8,314 nucleotides of DNA from CAZCBJ01 sp964496705 (lineage in GTDB: Bacteria > Chloroflexota > Anaerolineae > Anaerolineales > Anaerolineaceae), in assembly GCA_964496705.1 (NCBI GenBank), contig CAZCBJ010000181.1, positions 1 to 8,314 of the forward strand. Reading direction: 5' to 3'. How positions within the stretch are numbered: the first letter of the stretch is position 1; every line of letters begins with the position of its first letter. The translations under genes and the position numbers were made by a program. This document shows, one piece after another, positions 3,723 to 8,314 of this stretch. The notes beneath the pieces were generated by a model. That model did not search any database. It saw only the letters and a program-made list of their open reading frames with translations, and had not been told where the DNA came from.

Positions 3723-5579
3723 ATGAGACTACTCAGTCGCGCCCCGCGAGTTTCTCTCCTGCCGGGCATGCTGCTCGCCTGGCTGCTTTTGAGCGCGATT
3801 CCGGTGAACGGCGCGGCGGCAAATGCCCGGCATGCCGGCTCGCCCGCGCTGACCCTCACGGTGACCAACGTCGGCGAAGCGTTCAACGGCGACCTCTCCA
3901 GCCCGGCGGCGCTGCTCGCCAGCCCCGGCGCAGACGGCATCTCGCTGCCCGAAGCGCTCATCGCCACGCAGGCCGACACCGGCGCGCACGAGACGATCAA
4001 CTTCGCCCCCGCCCTGGCGGGCGCGGTCATCGCCCTGAGCCAAACCCTGCCGGAGATCACGCGCAGCGGCTTGACCCTGGACGGCGACAGCGATGACGAC
4101 GGCGCGCCGGACGTCACCATCGACGGCGGCGGCGCCGTTTCCGAGGGGCTGTTGATCCGCGGTGCGTCCGACGTGCTCGTTGAGGGTCTCCATTTGCGCA
4201 ATTTCAGCGGGCCCGGCATCGAGATCGCCACCCATCCCCGCGAGGACGGCGACCTCGTGGAGAACCTGGTCCTGCGCCATAATATCCTCGAAAACATTGG
4301 GTATAGCCCGATCGTGCTGCGCAATGACCGCCGCCATGCGCTGATCCGCAACGTCGAGATCGCTGAGAACACCCTCCAAAACTACCGCGTTGGCATCACG
4401 CTGAATGCCGCTTCTGCTGTCGGCGCCAGCGACAATCAAATCTTGAACGTCTCGATCCGCTCCAATACGCTGATCGCAACCAGTTATTCCATTGGCATCT
4501 TTATTGCTGCCACCGGCGCAGAGGATGCCTCGCGCAACACCATCCGCGATATCCGCATCACAGGCAACCGCATCCGCGGGCACGCCAACTCCTCGATCCT
4601 GGTGGACGCCGGCAACCAGGCCAATTGCAACGACAACCTCACCAGCGATATCCTCATCGCCGAAAACCAGGTGGACGGCGCGGCGGTGGACATTGAGATG
4701 GTCACCGAGTCGGGCGCAAATTCGACCGGCAACCGTCTGACCGGGGTGACGATTGCGGATAATACCCTCACCGGCGGCGGGATCATGTTCGCCGGCGCAA
4801 CCGGGCGCGATGCCCACGATAATACCGCCTCAGACGTGCTGATCGAGCGCAACCGCATCAGCGCCTGCTCGTCCAACGGCGTCTATTTGGCTGCCGGCAG
4901 CGGCGGCGCTCATGATAATCTGCTGGAGGATGTGCTGCTGCGCAACAATCTCATCGCCGACTGCACGCGCGGCGCCGGCGTTTTGCTGCACGGCGAGGAC
5001 GCCGGCAGCCCGCGCAACGCCATCCGGCGGGTCGCCATCGCCAACCTGACCCTGGTGAACAACGGGGGTGAGAGCGGTTGGGCAGGCGGCATCCACGTCA
5101 ATAGCCTGGACGCCAGCAACACGATCGAGGCGGTCAGCGTGACCAGCACCATCCTGTGGCAGAACGGCGGGGGAGACGCCATCCTCGGCTCGCTGGCGCC
5201 GGCCAGCGTGAGCCACTCGCGCCTGAACGATGAGCGCTTCACGGATCAAAACGGCAACTTCAGGCTGATCCCCGGGTTTGTCGATCCCGCGGCGGGGGAT
5301 TACCATTTGCGCTCAGATTCAGCCTGCATCGAGTCGGGCGACCCCTCGGCGGCGGAGGCGGGTGAGCTGGACCTGGAGAAGAATCCCCGCCGGTGGGATG
5401 CCGACGGCGACGGCGCCGCCGTGGTGGACCGCGGCGCCTATGAGTTCAACGCCGCGCTGCCGCTGGAGGTTGTGGCTCAGAGAAAAAGCCAGGCTTCGCC
5501 GTCTGCAGCGCTGCTCATCTGCCTGGCGGTGGGGCTGTCCGTGATCCTGGCGTTTTGGCTGGGAAGGAAGAAACGCTAG
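3723..5579 (+). CDS. Secreted right-handed beta-helix protein with C-terminal anchor, 618 aa
   Basis: A predicted cell-surface protein with parallel beta-helix repeats, the fold of many polysaccharide lyases and surface adhesins. No catalytic residues can be assigned. Residues 1 to about 33 form a signal peptide (Arg-rich start, a long Leu/Ala core, then an Ala-rich cleavage region). A CSLREA-like opening follows near residues 71-78 (DGISLPEA), with Cys and Arg replaced. From about 125 to 470 there are repeated rungs of the type I-x-x-N-x-I/L, giving an Asn ladder (AENTL, RSNTL, TGNRI, AENQV, ADNTL, ERNRI, RNNLI). A choice-of-anchor Q-like module (CIESGDP to DRGAYEF, about 535-575) is followed by a hydrophobic helix of about 20 residues and a GRKKR tail, a membrane anchor. 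Start 3723 is preferred over 3711 because of GGTGG at 3713-3717. The palindrome array upstream could regulate it. Confidence 0.85.
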   Translation: MRLLSRAPRVSLLPGMLLAWLLLSAIPVNGAAANARHAGSPALTLTVTNVGEAFNGDLSSPAALLASPGADGISLPEALIATQADTGAHETINFAPALAGAVIALSQTLPEITRSGLTLDGDSDDDGAPDVTIDGGGAVSEGLLIRGASDVLVEGLHLRNFSGPGIEIATHPREDGDLVENLVLRHNILENIGYSPIVLRNDRRHALIRNVEIAENTLQNYRVGITLNAASAVGASDNQILNVSIRSNTLIATSYSIGIFIAATGAEDASRNTIRDIRITGNRIRGHANSSILVDAGNQANCNDNLTSDILIAENQVDGAAVDIEMVTESGANSTGNRLTGVTIADNTLTGGGIMFAGATGRDAHDNTASDVLIERNRISACSSNGVYLAAGSGGAHDNLLEDVLLRNNLIADCTRGAGVLLHGEDAGSPRNAIRRVAIANLTLVNNGGESGWAGGIHVNSLDASNTIEAVSVTSTILWQNGGGDAILGSLAPASVSHSRLNDERFTDQNGNFRLIPGFVDPAAGDYHLRSDSACIESGDPSAAEAGELDLEKNPRRWDADGDGAAVVDRGAYEFNAALPLEVVAQRKSQASPSAALLICLAVGLSVILAFWLGRKKR

Positions 5580-5595
5580 ACGATTGGCTTCAAGT

Positions 5596-5601
5596 TATAA
5601 T
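5596..5601 (+). promoter_or_regulatory. -10 box TATAAT of the esterase-phosphorylase operon
   Basis: A perfect TATAAT 35 bases upstream of the ATG at 5637 and 16 bases after the stop of the beta-helix gene. No good -35 is seen; the -35 position falls in the end of the upstream gene. It makes the next two genes an independent unit, with possible read-through from upstream since no terminator lies between. Confidence 0.5.
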
Positions 5602-5636
5602 GGGCTCATCCCCCATTCCAACCCAGGAGGCCTGTC

Positions 5637-6620
5637 ATGGCTTTTTTTGATCTCCCGCTTGAAGAGCTGCGCGCCTACAAACCCGCGCGCAAGGAACCGG
5701 CTGATTTCGACGCGTTCTGGAAGGCGACCCTCGCCGAAGCCAGCGCCCACCCGCTGGCGGCAACCTTCGTCCCCGTCGATCACGGCCTGCGCTTGCTCGA
5801 AACCTTCGACGTCACCTTCAACGGCTTCGGCGGTCAGCCGGTCAAGGGCTGGCTGATCCTGCCCAAACAGCGCAGCGGCGCGCTGCCCTGCGTGGTCGAG
5901 TACATCGGCTACGGCGGCGGGCGCGCCTTCCCGGTGGCCTGGCTGCAGTGGGCCGCCGCCGGCTTTGCCCACTTCGTCATGGACACCCGCGGGCAGGGCA
6001 GCGCCTGGCAGCCCGGCGACACCCCCGACCCCGAGCCGGAGGGCGGCAACCCCTTCTTCCCCGGCTTCATGACTCGCGGCATCCTGAATCCCAAAACCTA
6101 CTACTACCGCCGCGTCTTCACCGACGCCGTGCGCGCCGTGGAAGCCGCCGCCAGCCACCCCGCCGTCGATTCCGCCCGCATCGCCGCCAGGGGCGGCAGC
6201 CAGGGCGGCGGCATCACCCTGGCCGCGGCCGGGCTTTCGCCGCTGGTCAAAGCCAACATGCCGGACGTGCCTTTCCTCTGCCACTACCGCCGCGCCACCC
6301 AGATCGTCGGCACCCACCCCTACGCCGAGATCGCCAGTTATTGCAAGACCCACCGCGACAAGGTGGAGACCGTCTTCAACACCCTGGCTTACTTCGACGG
6401 GGTCAACTTCGCCGCCCGCGCCGAATCGCCCACCCTCTTCTCGGTCGGTCTGATGGACGACATCTGCCCGCCCTCCACCGTCTTCGCCGCCTACAACCAC
6501 TACAAGGGTCCGCGGCAGATCAAGATCTACGAGTACAACAACCACGAAGGCGGCGGCATTTACCAGCAGATGGAGCAGCAGAAGTTCCTCAACGCGCTGT
6601 GGCCCGACCGCGCGCTGTGA
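5637..6620 (+). CDS. CE7 acetyl esterase (acetylxylan esterase / cephalosporin-C deacetylase), 327 aa
   Basis: An alpha/beta-hydrolase of carbohydrate esterase family 7, which removes acetyl groups from xylo-oligosaccharides and other small acetylated sugars, and from cephalosporin C. The CE7 signature is complete: R118-G-Q120, G186-G-S188-Q-G190 with Ser188 as nucleophile, Asp274 in LMDDICPPS and His303-Glu304. These positions equal those I recall for the Thermotoga maritima enzyme (Ser188, Asp274, His303), so the protein is full length without indels at the active site. There is no signal peptide; it should act in the cytosol on imported sugars, as usual for CE7 hexamers. AGGAGG (5625-5630) is 6 bases before the ATG, and TATAAT lies at 5596-5601. 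It precedes the phosphorylase by 16 bases, indicating co-transcription. Exact natural substrate is not readable. Confidence 0.93.
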   Translation: MAFFDLPLEELRAYKPARKEPADFDAFWKATLAEASAHPLAATFVPVDHGLRLLETFDVTFNGFGGQPVKGWLILPKQRSGALPCVVEYIGYGGGRAFPVAWLQWAAAGFAHFVMDTRGQGSAWQPGDTPDPEPEGGNPFFPGFMTRGILNPKTYYYRRVFTDAVRAVEAAASHPAVDSARIAARGGSQGGGITLAAAGLSPLVKANMPDVPFLCHYRRATQIVGTHPYAEIASYCKTHRDKVETVFNTLAYFDGVNFAARAESPTLFSVGLMDDICPPSTVFAAYNHYKGPRQIKIYEYNNHEGGGIYQQMEQQKFLNALWPDRAL

Positions 6621-6622
6621 GC

Positions 6623-6627
6623 AGGGG
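6623..6627 (+). promoter_or_regulatory. Ribosome site AGGGG deciding the start at 6637
   Basis: AGGGG stands 9 bases before the ATG at 6637 but directly touches the in-frame ATG at 6628, which is too close for it to serve. Confidence 0.45.
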
Positions 6628-6636
6628 ATGGCGCCT

Positions 6637-8109
6637 ATGCCGCTCAACAACCAGGTGCAACTGATCACCTACGCCGATTCGCTGGGCGGCGACCTGCCCG
6701 CGCTGCACCGCGCGCTGGACAAGCATTTCCGCGACGTGGTGTGCGGCGGTGTGCACATCCTGCCGCCCTTCCCCTCCTCCGCCGACCGCGGCTTTGCGCC
6801 GCTGACCTACTTTGAGATCGACCCCGCCTTCGGCACCTGGGCCGACATGCGCGCCCTGGCCGCCGATTACCCGGTGACCCTCGACCTGATGGTCAACCAC
6901 ATCTCGCGCAAGTCGGCCTACTTCCAGGATTTCGTCCGCCGCGGGCGCAATTCCCCCTGGGCCGACCTGTTCATCCGGGTCGAGAAAGTGTGGCCCGACG
7001 GCAATCCTCCGCCCGCCGACGTGGCCAAAATCTTCCTGCGCAAGCCCGACAACCCTTTCAGCCGCGTGGTGATCGAGGATACCGGCCAGGTCGAAACCGT
7101 GTGGACTTCGTTCGGCACGCGCGACTGGTCCGAGCAGGTGGACCTGGACGTCAACGCGCCGCTCACCCGCCGGCTCTTCGGCGACATCCTGGATCACATG
7201 CGCCGCAACGGCATCCGCATGCTGCGTCTGGACGCCATCGGCTACGTGATCAAGAAGCCCGGCAGCAGTTGTTTCTTCGTCGAGCCGGAGATTTACGAAT
7301 TCATGGACTGGATGGAAGCCCAGGCTGCCGAGCGCGGGCTGGCGCTGCTGCCCGAGGTGCACGCCCACTATGCCATCCAGTTCAAGCTGGCGGAGCACGG
7401 CTACTGGGTCTACGATTTCGTCCTGCCGCTGCTCATCCTGCACGCGCTGCTGCGCGGTCAGAGCGGCGTGCTGGCCGATTACCTGCGCGTCTGCCCGCGC
7501 AAGCAGTTCACCACCCTCGACTGCCACGACGGCATCCCCGTCCAGCCCGACTTGGACGACATCCTTGAGATTGACGAGGCGCAGCGCGTGGTGGACATCT
7601 GCCTGGCGCGCGGCGCCAATCTCAACCGCATTCTCTCCGGCGAGCATCTGCGCCGCGCCGGTTTCGACGCCCACCAGATCAACTGCACTTACTACTCGGC
7701 GCTGGATTGCAGCGACAACGCCTACCTCACCGCCCGCGCGCTGCAGTTCTTCGCCCCCGGCATCCCCCAGGTCTACTACGTCGGGCTGCTGGCTGGCAGG
7801 AACGACCCCGCCGAAGTGCAGCGCAGCGGCGAAGGGCGCGCGATCAACCGCCACAACTACACCCCCGCCGAGATCGACGCCGCCGTCGAGCAGCCGGTGG
7901 TGCAGCGCCTGCTGCGCCTGATCCGCTTCCGCAACACCCACCCCGCCTTCCAGGGCGCGCTGGAGGGGATCGAGGCGGACGGCAGCGCGCTCACCCTCAC
8001 CTGGCGCAACGGCCAGAGCTGGGCCGCGCTGCATGCCGACCTGTCCTCCGGCACAGCGCTCATCCGCTGCTTTGACGAGCGCGGCGGCGAAACGCAGCTC
8101 GAACTCTAA
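6637..8109 (+). CDS. Sucrose 6'-phosphate phosphorylase-like GH13_18 enzyme, 490 aa
   Basis: A GH13 subfamily 18 retaining phosphorylase, cytosolic, splitting an alpha-glucoside with phosphate to give glucose 1-phosphate. The family opening VQLITYADSLGG and GVHILPPFPSS is clear. Catalytic residues: nucleophile Asp199 in RLDAIGY, acid/base Glu240 in LPEVH, transition-state Asp298 in DCHDGIP. Two residues set specificity. Arg135 in IFLRKPDNPF replaces Pro134 of Bifidobacterium sucrose phosphorylase, and His346 in FDAHQIN replaces its Tyr344. From memory, Arg and His there are the pair seen in Thermoanaerobacterium sucrose 6'-phosphate phosphorylase (EC 2.4.1.329), and the whole protein resembles that enzyme. 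So fructose 6-phosphate is the likely second product; plain sucrose phosphorylase (EC 2.4.1.7) remains possible. The longer glucosylglycerate phosphorylases (about 550 aa) fit less well. Start 6637 is preferred over 6628 by AGGGG spacing and by alignment. Confidence 0.88.
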   Translation: MPLNNQVQLITYADSLGGDLPALHRALDKHFRDVVCGGVHILPPFPSSADRGFAPLTYFEIDPAFGTWADMRALAADYPVTLDLMVNHISRKSAYFQDFVRRGRNSPWADLFIRVEKVWPDGNPPPADVAKIFLRKPDNPFSRVVIEDTGQVETVWTSFGTRDWSEQVDLDVNAPLTRRLFGDILDHMRRNGIRMLRLDAIGYVIKKPGSSCFFVEPEIYEFMDWMEAQAAERGLALLPEVHAHYAIQFKLAEHGYWVYDFVLPLLILHALLRGQSGVLADYLRVCPRKQFTTLDCHDGIPVQPDLDDILEIDEAQRVVDICLARGANLNRILSGEHLRRAGFDAHQINCTYYSALDCSDNAYLTARALQFFAPGIPQVYYVGLLAGRNDPAEVQRSGEGRAINRHNYTPAEIDAAVEQPVVQRLLRLIRFRNTHPAFQGALEGIEADGSALTLTWRNGQSWAALHADLSSGTALIRCFDERGGETQLEL

Positions 8110-8128
8110 TAGCGTGAATGGATAATTA

Positions 8129-8314
8129 TTTCTTGTTTCTGATCCTGTCCATCCTGGCGATCCTGTTCGCCCTCTTGTTTATAGGGTTGGTGAACAGGAT
8201 GCTCAGGATACACAGGATATGGAAGGTGTTTTCTTGTTTCTGATCCTGTCCATCCTGGTGATCCTGTTCGCCCTCTTGTTTATAGGGTTGGTGAACAGGA
8301 TGCTCAGGATACAC
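8129..8314. repeat. 101-bp tandem repeat of mirrored nonamers (continues past the window)
   Basis: Copy 1 is 8129-8229; copy 2 begins at 8230 and is cut at 8314. The 85 shared bases differ only at 8158 (C) / 8259 (T). In each copy three 9-mers ATCCTGNNN (8142-8168) face three 9-mers NNNCAGGAT (8192-8218). ATCCTGTTC pairs exactly with GAACAGGAT, giving a long imperfect hairpin around a CCCTCTTGTTTATAGGG loop. Placed 20 bases after the phosphorylase stop, it may also end that transcript. An open frame on the minus strand is a by-product of the repetition. Confidence 0.8.

Noticed and set aside
3729..4817. 362-residue minus-strand open frame
   Set aside because: Shadow of the beta-helix gene; low-complexity composition and no recognisable motif.
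5595..6668. 357-residue minus-strand open frame
   Set aside because: Shadow of the CE7 esterase, whose catalytic triad and ribosome site are on the + strand.
6589..8034. Long 481-residue minus-strand open frame
   Set aside because: It lies opposite the phosphorylase, whose active-site motifs are complete. Long antisense frames are normal in GC-rich coding DNA.
8126..8314. 62-residue minus-strand open frame
   Set aside because: Translation of the 101-bp tandem repeat; no start signals or coding character.

Overview
The window looks like a piece of a GC-rich bacterial chromosome, most plausibly Chloroflexota (Anaerolineae-like). This is inference from three things: the mix of gene families, the dense short dispersed and tandem repeats between genes, and a sucrose-phosphorylase-type enzyme of the kind known from thermophilic anaerobes. 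No rRNA or tRNA gene fixes the taxon. All credible genes lie on the + strand.

Layout. 1-740: an ACCGACAACC-type repeat tract, a TATAAT box and a Nudix hydrolase (76-546), then a spacer with a perfect 8-bp inverted repeat and a TATACT box. 741-1481: a lipoprotein with a DUF2807 (head-GIN) beta-solenoid domain. 1482-2034: no gene. This stretch is built of repeats, including a 190-bp MITE (1747-1936) with 17-bp terminal inverted repeats and a 12-bp target duplication, inserted at the apex of an older palindrome. 2035-3249: a promoter, a 49-codon remnant of a DNA methyltransferase that loses homology just before its DPPF motif, and, overlapping it by 4 bases, an APH/SrkA-like kinase with no ordinary start codon. 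3250-3670: a second copy of a dispersed repeat, two nonamer repeat tracts, and an array of 15-bp palindromic units (3408-3618) at mostly 24-25 bp spacing. 3674-5579: a promoter and a secreted right-handed beta-helix protein with a C-terminal membrane anchor. 5596-8109: a promoter and a probable two-gene operon of a CE7 acetyl esterase and a sucrose 6'-phosphate phosphorylase-like GH13_18 enzyme. 8129-8314: a 101-bp tandem repeat, each unit made of three 9-mers facing three inverted 9-mers, running off the end.

How the genes fit together. The last two genes form a small carbohydrate unit: removal of acetyl groups from sugars, and phosphorolysis of (probably phosphorylated) sucrose to glucose 1-phosphate plus a fructose moiety. 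The beta-helix protein is envelope-associated and may act on or bind outside polymers, but nothing shows its ligand. The Nudix protein, lipoprotein and kinase are separate units. The most unusual content is the DNA-level structure: the MITE nested in a palindrome, the periodic palindrome array, the nonamer-based repeats, and the remnant ORF that may couple translation of the kinase through an AUA start.
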